Assembly (NCBI GenBank): GCA_048213135.1
Contig: PS015278.1
Location: 41,509-69,402, forward strand
From: Reclinomonas americana ATCC 50394
Lineage: Eukaryota; Jakobida; Jakobea; Jakobida
DNA length: 27,894 nucleotides
Reading direction: 5' to 3'
The notes below the pieces were generated by a model. It did no database searches. It was given only the letters and a program-made list of their open reading frames with translations, and was not told where the DNA came from. Shown here piece by piece: positions 1 through 20,200 of this stretch; the first letter of the stretch is position 1; every line of letters starts with the position of its first letter. A program made the position numbers and the translations under genes.

Positions 1-1643
1 TACGCCAAGCTCGGCAATCAGCTCACACTGGCCGATCGTGAGGCCTCGTGGCGCACGTACTGCGATCTGTTTGTCGAGATCTCTGGTGTGTGTGTGTATG
101 CATTCGTGGACTACTCGCCAGCTAGCCTTCTCATGCATGTGTGCCGTGCTACGCAGATGCTGACCACTTGGAGTTCGACTTGCCGAACCAGCTGCTGTGG
201 GATATTGTCGACGAGTTCATCTACCAGTTCCAGGAGTTTTGCAACTGGCGTGCACGCGTGAAGTCGTTGAGCATGGAGGATTTGGAGTACCTGCGCGACG
301 AGCAGGAGCTGAATGAGGTGTGGAACTGCGCGTCTGTGCTGCACTGGCTGGAGAAGCTGCGCGACAAGTCGGGCGTGTTGGCGCTGTTGGAGCGTGAGCG
401 ACGCGACAAGGTCCCAGTGTTGCGTACCGACGAGTGCTTTTGTCATGAGTAATGATGCCATACGCTGCGACTCACAAGTATTGTCGCGTGTAGAGAGTCG
501 GAGTTGTGGGAGTCGAGTCCGCACCACGTGATTCGCATGTTGGGCTACTACTCAATCATTGGTCTCATGAGGTGCCACGTGATGCTGGGCGACTACCACT
601 CGGCGTTGCGCGCACTCGACCCGCTGGACATGTCGAACAAGAAGGCACTGTATGCACGCCTGCACGGCTGCAACATCACCACCCACTACTACCTCGGCTT
701 CGCGTACCTGTCGTTGCATCGCTACGTGGACGCACAGAAGCGTTTCACCGACGTGCTGACGTACTGGAATCGCCTGCGCAAGTTCAACACACGGTCGTAC
801 CAGTGGGCCAATGTTGCGTATGACACTGTGCTCGAGGCTCGTCACATGCATTTTTCCTAATCGCTTCCTCCTTCTCGTGCGCAGCTGTTGAAGAAGCAAG
901 ACCAGTTGTGCGGTCTGCTGGCCATCAGTCTGGCACTGCACCCAGCTCGTGTCACCGACGAGTACGTGAACGGCTACATTCGTGAGCAGTACGGCGACAA
1001 GCTTCCGCGCATGCAAAAGGGCGATTTGGGTGTGTACGAGAGCGTCTACAGCTTCTCCGCCCCCAAGTTTGTGTCCCCCGTGCCGCCAGGTGAAAAAAGA
1101 TGAAGAGTGTGGTGCATGATTGCTCGTGGTTGCTTAGCTCACACCATTTCGTGTTGTAGATTATGATGAGGAGCCACGGACAAACCACCACCTGGAGCCT
1201 CTGCAGCACCAGTTCAAGATCTTTGCCGAGGAGATTCCGCTGCAGGCGCAGCTGCAGGAGCTGCGCTCGTACCTCAAGCTGTACACATCGATCCCGGTCT
1301 CCAAGATGGCCTCGTTCTTGTCGGTCTCGGTGGAGGAGTTCCGCACTCAGATTCTGCGACTGAAGCGCAAGACACGTCAGTTGGTGTGGCAGGGCGGCCC
1401 AGCAATCAGCGGCGAGTGGCAGACGCACTCGGATGTCGACTTCTACTTGGATGGGGTGAGTTTGTTCGCATGGAATGTGGATGTTGTGTTGTGTGACCGA
1501 GCTCACCATGTGTGCGTGTGCCACAGGACATGATCTACATTGCGGACGTGAAGAGCGCACGGCGGCAGGGAGAGTTCTTTGTGCGACACATTGTGAGGTT
1601 TGAGCAGTTCTTGGCTCACATGGCCAGCAAGGACCAACAATGA
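1..1643 (+). CDS. EIF3L: Eukaryotic translation initiation factor 3 subunit L (5' partial)
   Basis: Exons read as <1-85, 157-448, 494-812, 885-1089, 1160-1455 and 1527-1643, stop TGA at 1641-1643, giving 437 residues. The frame enters the window open, and comparison with the family length (about 560 residues in animals) suggests that roughly 125 N-terminal residues lie upstream. Family blocks are clear: YAKLGNQLT at the start, LPNQLLWDIVDEFIYQFQ, MLGYYSIIGL, YYLGFAYLSLHRY, YGDKLPRMQKGD, and the C-terminal PCI-region segment DFYLDG/DMIYIAD followed by RRQGEFFVRHI. eIF3L is a PCI-domain subunit of eIF3, which binds the 40S subunit and recruits the initiator ternary complex in the cytosol. All introns are 45-72 nt. 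The donor at 813 is GTTGCG and the intron at 449-493 is only 45 nt; these two junctions are the least certain. The gene converges on the kinase gene across an assembly gap. Confidence 0.95.
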
Positions 1644-1872
1644 GCACGATGAATGGATCGCGGCCCCATCTAAACAAGTATGTGCATCATGTTTAATTGA
1701 GAGAGAACGGTAGAGGTAGTGTCTGTTGTTCTCTCGTTTACACATCAAAAAAGGAGGGCTTGTCNNNNNNNNNNNNNNNNNNNNNNNNNNNNNNNNNNNN
1801 NNNNNNNNNNNNNNNNNNNNNNNNNNNNNNNNNNNNNNNNNNNNNNNNNNNNNNNNNNNNNNNNNNTCGCCG
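1644..1872. other. Convergent intergenic region with assembly gap
   Basis: This spacer separates the stop codons of eIF3L (+) and the receptor kinase (-). Bases 1765-1866 are 102 Ns. The sequenced remainder is short and shows no convincing open frame or RNA gene. The kinase stop codon (TAG on the minus strand, 1873-1875) lies only 7 bp from the gap, so its 3' UTR falls in unknown sequence. Confidence 0.8.
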
Positions 1873-6962
<5,090 letters not shown>

Positions 6963-7117
6963 TCTCTCACACACACTCTCGATTTGATGGACGACTGCGC
7001 GGGAAAAACGATTTTGATCTTGGGGACGACACACGGTGACTTCGCATGCAGTTATATACACTCGCCAGCCTCTCTGCTGTGCAACTCTCTCTAATATCGC
7101 CGGTGGATTGTGGTCAA

Positions 7118-8520
7118 TTACTGTGCATCGGTCGACGCGGTGGCTCTTGGGTGGAAGGCTTCGGGAAGCACGTCGGGCAGGTCTCGTACGCGGTGAATGA
7201 CTGACACGCGCACGCGCGGCAAGGGTTAGTGCAGCTAGTCAAGTGACGCGAAGTGGGTGGCACACTGACGCAACTGTGATCGGCCGAGGGGCAGTCGGTG
7301 ATCTCGTCGGAGACGAGCACGGTGATGAAACCGTGTTCCTTGGCGCACTTGATGTTGGGCACTGTACACGTGAGGGAGAGGTCAACGATGTGACACGTAG
7401 AGCAGATGCACTCTCTCCCGCCCACTCACCCGAGTCGTCGACCAGCACGCACTTGGTGGGATCCGTCACGCCGGCAATCTGCATGGCGATATCGTAGGCA
7501 TCGCGCTCTCGTCTGCACGCGCAGCACACACACCCTGCGGTCAGTCAACACACTAGCACGTTCATATGCGAGCCACGGCGGAACTTGGTCTTGAACTGCG
7601 ACACAAGGCACAGTGAATGGCAAGAAAAAAACACGGAAGATTGATCACGATGGAGGCGTACTCACGTCGGTGGCCTTGATGTCCACAATCCCGTGAAACA
7701 CGTCGGCCACTGCTCACACACACAGTGAGGCTCATTTCACTGCCAACAGTCCACGACAAACGACGCAACAGCCAATGATCTCCAGACACCTTTCGGCATG
7801 ATGCCGACTGTACAGCTCGTCGTGAGAACGAAGGAGGAAAGACGCCACTGTTGACGACCTCACGCAACATCGACACTGTGTAGACGTACAGCGGAACAGT
7901 GGCCTTGCACAGAGTGTCGCGCAACTCACGATCCTCGCCAAAATGCTTTTCCAACTCCACTACGCAATCATCAGCACAGAGGATCACAACTACGCAGGCA
8001 GCACGTGCGATACACACCATCGTGAACATGTGAAAAGTCTGCTCACAAGCACAGCATGAGCGATCAAGACACACAGAGTGCGAAGAATGGAACCCACTCA
8101 CACTCATCCACGTGCTCCGGATCAATGAGCTCGTCATGAAGCAGTGCCTTGATGGTCAATCCGTGCTTGACAAACGCCTCACGATGCCACTCTTGCACAT
8201 CCTCCTGTGCTGCGTGTGAGAAGGAGAGAAAGGAGCGCGCGCGAGAAGAGCGGACGACGCACTGGATCAAAATGCAGCTTGTCGACGAGAAACGAGTTGA
8301 CTATCTTGCAGATGAGTGACTGTTGTGGTGTGACAAGGGCAAGCAAGCAACAACGAGATGCACTGTTCTCGTGCAGAACGCGTTGCGTCTGTCGCCCGTC
8401 TTGATACAGCTAAATCGATCATGAGATTGAGTCAAAGATGGCATTGTGTGGCACACTGACAAGACGCACAGTGTCATCGCAGTCGATGAACAGACAGTCG
8501 ATCACGCGGCCTTCTGCCAT
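7118..8520 (-). CDS. HAD-superfamily hydrolase, pyrimidine 5'-nucleotidase-like (SDT1/PHM8 type)
   Basis: Eleven exons: 8470-8520, 8380-8409, 8263-8319, 8102-8204, 7869-7959, 7770-7807, 7666-7709, 7552-7595, 7430-7512, 7275-7361, 7118-7200 (236 residues, in frame throughout). HAD motif I is FIDCDDTLY (D13 nucleophile, D15 acid/base, T17). Motif II region YVYTVSIRHHAERCLEIIG aligns with the fungal FTNxxxxHAxxxL stretch but has Val where Asn is usual. A GLADVFHGIVDIK segment and motif IV VLVDDSVPNIKCAKEHGF follow, then DLPDVLPEAF at the end, as in SDT1-type enzymes. These hydrolyse nucleoside monophosphates in the cytosol with Mg2+; the exact substrate is inferred only from family. Ten introns split 711 coding bases; exons are as small as 30 and 38 nt. 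Three donors are GTTGCG (7868, 7769, 7274). The intron at 7513-7551 (39 nt) is uncertain. The gene diverges from the coiled-coil gene. Confidence 0.82.
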
Positions 8521-8674
8521 GCTTTCTTTTTGAGTGACTGGTGTTGTGTTCGGAACTGAGGACAGAGGCCAATGGATGCGCCGCGAGCGGCATTGTCTGG
8601 ACGGTTGAAATCACACACGAGCGGCCTCAGGTCTCCTTCAAGGCTCCTGACATTTGCGACTCACACCAACGAAG
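8521..8674. promoter_or_regulatory. Short divergent intergenic region, probable bidirectional promoter
   Basis: The start codons of the HAD enzyme (minus) and the coiled-coil gene (plus) face away from each other and are 154 bp apart. Both promoters and 5' UTRs must fit here. I see no clear TATA box or other recognisable element; the call rests on gene orientation only. Confidence 0.4.
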
Positions 8675-12847
<4,173 letters not shown>

Positions 12848-12965
12848 TTGTGTCGGTGGCACTCTCCTTTAACCTTTCATTACCAACTTGTCTAAACTGT
12901 GTATGCGCTGTTTTGTGCGAATGAATGAATTCTAGTGTGACTAACAACAACAACAACCACTGCTA
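12848..12965. other. Convergent intergenic spacer
   Basis: Only 118 bp separate the stop codons of the coiled-coil gene (+) and EFL1 (-). Both 3' UTRs must lie in or overlap across this AT-richer spacer. No canonical AATAAA is seen on either strand, and no other feature is visible. Confidence 0.6.
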
Positions 12966-15900
12966 CTACTTCTTGCGTCCAAGTGTCCGCTGCTTCTCGC
13001 CGGCTGCCACCAGCTTCTCGTCTACTTGCAAGCCCTTGCGCTTGCGCACCGTGTTCATGTACGTGCGCGCAATGTTGGGAATGACTTCCTTGTCGCCCCA
13101 CTCCTCCAGCTCCTCCTCGGTGGGCTCCCAGAACGGCGACACCTCAATCGTCTCCCAGTGCGACAGTTTCAACTGTGGACTGGCAGCACCAGAGGCCTTG
13201 GTGCGCAACTCATTGGCAAAATTGAAGGACTCGGCCACCTGGGCAGTGAGGACAGACGTTGAGCAAACAATGATCAAACATAAACGCAGCATGATGAACG
13301 CACCGGCAACAGACTCTCCACTGTAAATGTGTTGGTACCCTCGCGGAATCGCTCATTTACCACTCGCGCACGCCGTCGGTTCAGCACATCGTACACGCGA
13401 CCAATGAACTCGACTGCGTGACAAGAATGGCGAGTGAGCGACTGTGGTGAGGCCATGATTAACAATAACACAATCATAATGACCTGGTGCATCAATAACA
13501 CACTCGTACATGGCCTCCACCAGCCGAGGGGAGGCCTCGAGGAACGCATCGCGACATGTGGTCTTGACGGCGGCCATGATCTGCACGAAAAGTGAGGAAC
13601 TATTTCACACGCACACGTGTAAACAACACTTCTGTGCCACACCTGCCCTGTCAGCGGTCCATACGGATCGGCAGCACTGAGTTGGAAGGCACTGGAGCCG
13701 TCGACAAACTCCACTTGCATGACATGGTAAGCGACGCCTGTCAGTGGCTCGTCGCACAGCGGCCCGTGAGCGGCGGCCAGCTGGAAACCCGACACGACGC
13801 TGCCGTCAATCGACACCATCGACGCCCATTCTGCACATTGTGAAGCGTGTGAGCAGCACGCAATGCACAACTGCAGCAGAGGTTGTGTAACAAACCGTCG
13901 GAGGACTCCACCGGGTGTACGCGGAAACCCAATTGTGCGCGATCAGCCAGTGTGCCCCACGCACTGCGATGACTCACGTAAGCATCCCTTTTAGCGACGA
14001 AGTGCCGAGAAACGTACGCAACGCGGATGTGCAGTAGCCGGGGACATCGTTGAAAAGAATGTTGGAGCCGCAGCGTCGCGGTCCAAAGGCCCACACGTGA
14101 TCCACTCGCGACGCCCATTCCTCGCCAGCAGCTGCAAACTCGGCACGCAGACCCTCAAAGAGCGTGTGATACTCTGCGGAAAACGGCGAATGAGACGCAC
14201 CGAAATGAGATCTTACACAGAGTGCGCAGACACACACCCGCCGACGCCATGCGAGAGGAGATGCTCTTGATGCTCTCACGATGCGCCTCCAGGAACGAGG
14301 TGATGTTCGCCGGCAGCGGCGTGCATCGCACAGTGAACTTGACCCGCTGATTCGCAGTGAGACCCTCGGCTTCGCCGCTGGCCTCGTCGCTCGGCACCAC
14401 CGTCTCGCGGAACGTCACCAACGGCTCCGACGCATGCACCTTGACCTTGGCAAAGCTCTCCTCCAAGTCGCGAAGACATCGCTGCGACCACTGTTAACAC
14501 ACAGGCACACACCACGACACCACTCATCAATCTCAAGCTCACCTCGGCGTGCACCTCGCCAGCACACACAATCACATGCTCGCCATTCTCCTGCACAAAC
14601 ACCTCCACCGACGGATCCGAGCTGTTCAACATGCGCAGACCCTCCATCAATCGTCTCATGTCGCCCACATTCTCCGGTTCCACCGCGATGCGTACAATTG
14701 GCGCCGCCTGTGGCGAGGTCAGCATGAGCGTGCTGATGGAAGAGGGTCACAGGAGGAGGCAAGATGGAACCTGGAACTGCATCAACGAGAACGCAGGCAA
14801 GCGCTGGTCGGACGACACGGTGGCGTACTTGAGAATCTGGCGAGACATGCCACCAATGCCGAAAATGTTGCCGGCGGGCACCTCATCCACCGGCTCCACA
14901 CTGCGACCCATGAGGATGTACAGATCCTCGACGACCACCGCGTGTCGGTGCTTCTCCGGATGCGAGGGCTTGTAGCGAGCGCCCAGGATGTGAATCCGCT
15001 GTCCGCGACGCAACGTGCCCGAGAAAATGCGACCAAAGCCCACAAATGGATCAAACGACTCGCCATCATCCGCTGAATCCGCACGCTCCGCTGCGGCATC
15101 CTGCTGTGCCGCCATTTGGCGCTCCACTTGCTTCAGCACCACGGCTGTGCGAACACGTGCGCGCGAAGAGAGTGAGGAGACGACATGGAGCGACGCACTG
15201 AGCAGCAAAATACATACCACCCGCATGACCGCTCAGCAGTGGATCGTCCTCGCGCCACGGCTCCTCCGGCACTCCACTCGCTCGCGCGGCAGCCGAGGCC
15301 TCACCGTCCCCTCGCGATGATGCACCAGCGCCGGCGGCAGCAGTGCCCTCCTGCGGAATCGATGGTCTCGGTCGCGGGCGCGACACGTGCGCACTGGCGG
15401 CGCCAGCAAAGTCCATTTCTGTGCAACGCGTTCAGTCCACACGAGAGAGGGAAAGGGAAGGACATGAAACTACGCACCCAAAAGCTTCGACACAAAAGCA
15501 TACACCGGCGCCGAATCACTTGAATCGCATGTGCGAAACGCCTGCGCCGCTCGCCGGCAGAATTCCACCGACTCGGCAGCTGGCGATGGCGACGCGCCAC
15601 TCGACGGTACGACGAGATCCGCCGAGGCCAGGAGTTCGGGCACGAGGTGTGCGGCACGTATGTCCTGCGCCACCACCGGCGACGGCACGTGCTCCACCAC
15701 CATTTCTGCGCCACGCCACATAAGTAAAAAAGGACACTACGCAGCTCCTGGCCGCAAGCAACACAGACGCAACGAAGAATGCAATCGGAGAGTGGCAGCC
15801 AGCGGCTGAGAACCGACTGGAGTGCCACCTTGCGATCGCGGTGCGCCAACTCACGCGGCGGCACCGTCAGCGACAGAGCTCGCAAGATCTTGACGAGTTT

Positions 15901-17173
15901 CTCCTCATCGCTACATTAAACGCAGCAGAGTCAGACTCACCGCCACTCACCCTCCGTCACACATGCACACATGTGGGCGCAACTTGCTGAGCACCGCATT
16001 GTAGACGGCGTACATGTTTTCGAGAATGAACTGCACAAACATGGGAGCCGACGACTTGGTGGGCGGCTTGCGCAGAATGCGCTTGGTCTTCGGGTCCAGA
16101 TAGAAGAGCCCGCCCAGCGCCTTGACCAGCACCTCGTACTTCATGCCAAGCTTCTGCGCATACAACCGCGCAAAGTCCGACACGCGAAACGCCCACCCGT
16201 CCACCGCCGACGCGAACGCCACATTTCCCCTCTCCAACGAGAAGAACGCGGTGCTGTCGACTGCATCGGTGATATCCTCGCCATCTTCGCCCAGCGCGCC
16301 ACCCACCTCCAGCACTCCCTCGTCGACACGCGCCATAATGTCGGCATTCTGCGCGCAAATGCGTGTGTGTGTGAGAGAGAGAGGCAGCGCGTTGCCGCAG
16401 AGGGCGGTAGCGCATGAACGCAACGTAGAAACTCGACTGAATGACATTGGTGGCCTCGAGAATGGTGCGCACTTGATGAAAGGCCTCTAGTGGCGACAGT
16501 CGCAGCTCGGTGATGAGCTTGTCGAACTTGTTCAGCACCAGACACGGAGCAAGGTTCTCACGCCACGCCTGCCAATCACCTTCATCAGTCTCCAGGCACG
16601 CATGCTATAGCTCACAAAGGAGACGCACCTGTTCCAGCACCGCACGCGTCTGCACACAAACGCCCTCCACACAGTCGACCAACACCACCGCTCCGTCGCA
16701 CAGACGCACCGCCGTCGACACCTCACTGGAGAAATCCACATGCCCCGGCGAGTCAATCAAATGCACCAAGTACCTCTCACTCGACGCAGGCACAGGTGCG
16801 CTATCACTGCTCCCACTGCTGCTCCCAGGCGCCTGCTCAGCAGGCGCCGGCACTTGCTGCTGATGAATGAGTGCAATGGAGCTTGATTTCATCGTGATTC
16901 CGCGCAGCTGCTCGTCTGGGCGCGAGTCCATGAAGCGCACTTTGCCGGCGATCTTGGGCGAGATGATGCCATTGGAGGAGATCAGGTGGTCACTGAGCGT
17001 CGTCTTGCCTGCATGCACGTCAAAGTGCGTCAGTGTGACTGAATTTAGTCACTCTCTCTTTCTCAGCGTGGCAAACCGTGGTCCACATGCGCCAACACGC
17101 AAATGTTGCGCACGTGCGTGGCGTCGCCGAGAACATCGCGCAGATCGCCTGGTTGCACGGCAATACGATGCAT
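12966..17173 (-). CDS. EFL1: Elongation factor-like GTPase 1 (EFL1/Ria1), 60S subunit maturation
   Basis: Sixteen exons: 17077-17173, 16629-17008, 16425-16568, 15984-16348, 15774-15910, 15478-15705, 15218-15418, 14771-15144, 14543-14707, 14238-14481, 14023-14173, 13896-13963, 13643-13830, 13484-13580, 13304-13413, 12966-13238; 1073 residues, in frame throughout, near the family's 1100. G1 is AHVDHGKTT (28-36), switch [10 protein letters not shown]3 DSPGHVDF (118-125), G4 NKFD (172-175). EFL1-specific stretches include [35 protein letters not shown], and the terminal [16 protein letters not shown] and [11 protein letters not shown]; these separate it from EF-2. With SBDS, this GTPase evicts eIF6 from pre-60S particles in the cytoplasm. 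A roughly 25-residue Gln/Pro/Ser-rich insertion sits between switch I and G3. Four donors are GTTGCG (14022, 15773, 15983, 16424). The start was chosen because [11 protein letters not shown] leads directly into the G domain. Confidence 0.95.
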
Positions 17174-17264
17174 GCTCTATCTCTGATGTTACGAGCGGGG
17201 TGACAGTGCGAGACAGTGCGAGTCGTGCGCAGGAAAACGCGGGAAAAGTGATCGTTAGTCCTAC
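17174..17264. promoter_or_regulatory. Divergent intergenic region between EFL1 and the DUF4614 gene
   Basis: The two start codons face apart and are separated by 91 bp, which must contain both transcription starts. No TATA box is evident. The call is by arrangement only. Confidence 0.4.
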
Positions 17265-20200
17265 ATGTCGAGCAGCGATGAGGAGATCGATCTCGACGCC
17301 TCTGGCAGCGAGGACGACTATCAACCGCCGCCGCAACGGCCGATTACGCGACATGGAGCACCGCCAATGCCGGGTCCGACTCGCCAGGCGTCGTTTGCTC
17401 AGCGTGATCCTTATGCCTCGCGGCTGAGGTCTGTGTGCTGTTCTCCTCTTGTGTGCGTGTCTGTGCTCATGTGTGTTGTGTAGTGAGTCGCCGGCGTGGG
17501 CGGGTGGTGGAGGAGGTGCTGGACGACCGGGAGATGCACTGGCGCAGGCGTTGGCCAATGCGCAGCGACGAAAGGCCTTGGAGGCGCAGCAGCAGCAGCA
17601 ACAACAACAGCAGCAGGCAATGGCCAGGCAGCAGCAGCAGGTGAGGCGCGGTGGTCCACTGGCCTCGGATCAGTTGGCTGCCAAGGTATGTGAGCAAAGT
17701 GTGTGGGACTCTGGTGGCGATCCTCACGCGTTGTTGCTTGCAGTTTCAGGCCCGTGATCGACTTGCCGGTGCGTTCATGTGTCTGTGTTTGTGTGGCAAA
17801 GTGTGTAGCAGCGACTGAGACGATTCGTGTGCAGTTGACTCGGACAGCGACTTGTCGGACATGTCGCCACCGATGTCGCGGTCGAGCCGGCCGACGTTGT
17901 CTGTGTCTGCGCCACCGCCACCTGGTCGATCGGCGGCCGCGGCTGAGCGGTTGTTGGCGGAGAGCGACTCGGACAGCAGTATTGAACGAGTTGCGTGCTC
18001 TCTGCTCTCTCACCTACTTCACCCACCTTTGTTAACCTGGTCCGCGCACGCCAGATCATGCGCGATCACTTGCCGGCGAGGGCCAGTGCACAGACGGTGA
18101 CGAGGCAGACATCGGAGCCGACTCTGCGCTCGGCACTGCGCACCGATGCTGGTGGCGTGATCCGATCGGACGAGTTTATGCGCTCAAGCCGCGAGGACCG
18201 GCGACGACTGGTCAAGTTCAAGGAGCCGTCGCCGAGTCCCACTCGACCGCTCGGGTCCACCACAGTGAAGACACCGGCGGGCCAGTCGGCCGCGGTTGCG
18301 GCGCCGGCGCCCACAAACTTTTCCGCGCTGAGTTTCAAGGCGTTCACCGCCACTGCAGAACCCGCGGCGCCGGTGCCCGCTGCTGCAGCCTCGCAACCAC
18401 CTCGTGTCGCCAAGAGCAACTCTGCGCCGCAGTTGAATGCAGCCGTGGCCGCTTCAGTACCGCCAGCGGCGGCAGCGCTCGCCGCCAGCAGTGTGCCAAC
18501 AAAGCGCATGCAACTGCCGGCCTCTGCACTTCAACTGCAGGGCAACAAGCCACTCGGCTCCACCGCTGCACGTGTGAGTGCTTCTTTCGCTTGCCATGGC
18601 GACGTGAATCAACTGCATTCTGATTATTTTTGTGTGTGCGCAGCCAACGAGTGCAGGACCGGCAGCCACGACACCGACGGCGTCTCGCTTCCTCACCGCC
18701 CCTGCCTCACCGGGTCTCGGGGACTCGCTGTCGGACGAAAGCCTCTCCATCGGCTCACCTTCGGTGCTCGAATCGACTGATGACGAAATAGGATCACCAG
18801 TGGCTGCACGAGCGACACTCCAGTCGCGACTGACTACTGCACCGACCACTGCTGCTACTGCTGGCAGTCGTGTGGGAGTTGCTGCGCGTGCTCCAGTCGT
18901 CGAATCGGACGAGGAAATCGAGGTGGAGTCGGAGGAGGAGTTGAAACCGATTCGCAGAGGTGGTGGTCCACCAGCAGCTGCGCTGGCACAGGGAGTCGCC
19001 CTGGCGCGTGCGGCTTCTGGTGCAGGTGGACCACCGATTGCAGCAGACAAGGGAGGACCGAGTATTGGAAGGGGAGCTGGTGTTGCTGCTGCAGCTGGAC
19101 GTGGCAGTGCTGCTGTTGTTGGTGGAGGCCCTATGATTGGTGCGGGCAGAGGAACAGCTGCTGTTGCTGCTGGCAGTGTTGGTGCAGGTCGTGGTGGTGG
19201 TGGTGGTCCGCTGTTGCGTGCAGGACAGGCAGCAATTGGTTCACCTCCCACGCCGCCATCGTCGCCTTCAGAGGTCGAAGAGGACACACCACCAAAGATA
19301 AGTGCGGCTGCTGGCCGTGGTGGTGGTGGAAGAGGTGGAGGCGGCGGCCCGCTACTTCGTTCCACTTCACTGACTACGGGAATCGGGGCTGCGGCGGGAG
19401 GAGTAGGGGGAGGAGGAAAAAGTGCACCGGCCGCAGTGCGATCGCCGCCGAGTCCGCCAAGTCCATCATCGGAAGACATTGATGTGGACAGTGATGAGGC
19501 ACCACGAAAACCATTCCGAGGCGGTGGTGGACCACCACTGGCTCGGCCTCCGCAGGCGGCAGTCTCGGCGTCGCCAGCGAGGAAGCCAGACGTGCCCGGC
19601 AAGGCTGCGAGTGGTGGTGGTGGACCTCTACTTGCTCGCTCTGTGGACACTGCGTCGTCCAAGGGTGGTCCGCTGCTGACGCCCGCTGCTGTGTCGAGGT
19701 CGACAGAGCAGTCGCCTCTCGCGGCGCAGTCGCAGCAGCAGCGAAGGAGTCTGGACGGACCCGCCTCCATCAGTGGCCTCTCCTCCATTTCTCAGGCGTC
19801 ACAGAACGACTCGGCGAGCGATATTTCCGTGTCGATCTCGTTCGAGGGGAGCTCCATTGCGTCAGAGGACGGCATTAGCAACAAGCCGAAACCCACTGCG
19901 AAGCCTGCCGCTGCGCCGTCACGTGCTTCAGGTGCTGCCGGCTTGCAGTCGGGTGCGGCTCTCGCTGCTCTCGGTAAAAAGGCTGGATTCATGACGGTGG
20001 CCGACTTGAAACCGGCGGGAGACTCGGCCGACGAGGTCGAATCACTGCCACCCACCGAGTCGGAAGTAGTTGCGTTTTGTCGACACGCGCAAGTGAGGCG
20101 AAGGAGATTGGCTGACATTGTCGCAGAGCGAGGTGGAGAGCGCGGTGCAGAGTGAGTCCGACATGTCACATCGCGGCAGTCCGCCGCAACGAAGCACCGG

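Noticed and set aside
18454-19788. 444-codon open frame on the minus strand
   Set aside because: It mirrors the Gly/Pro/Ala-rich exons of the DUF4614 gene and crosses an intron; its composition (Pro, Ala, Gly, Ser) is what the opposite strand of GGT/GCN repeats gives.
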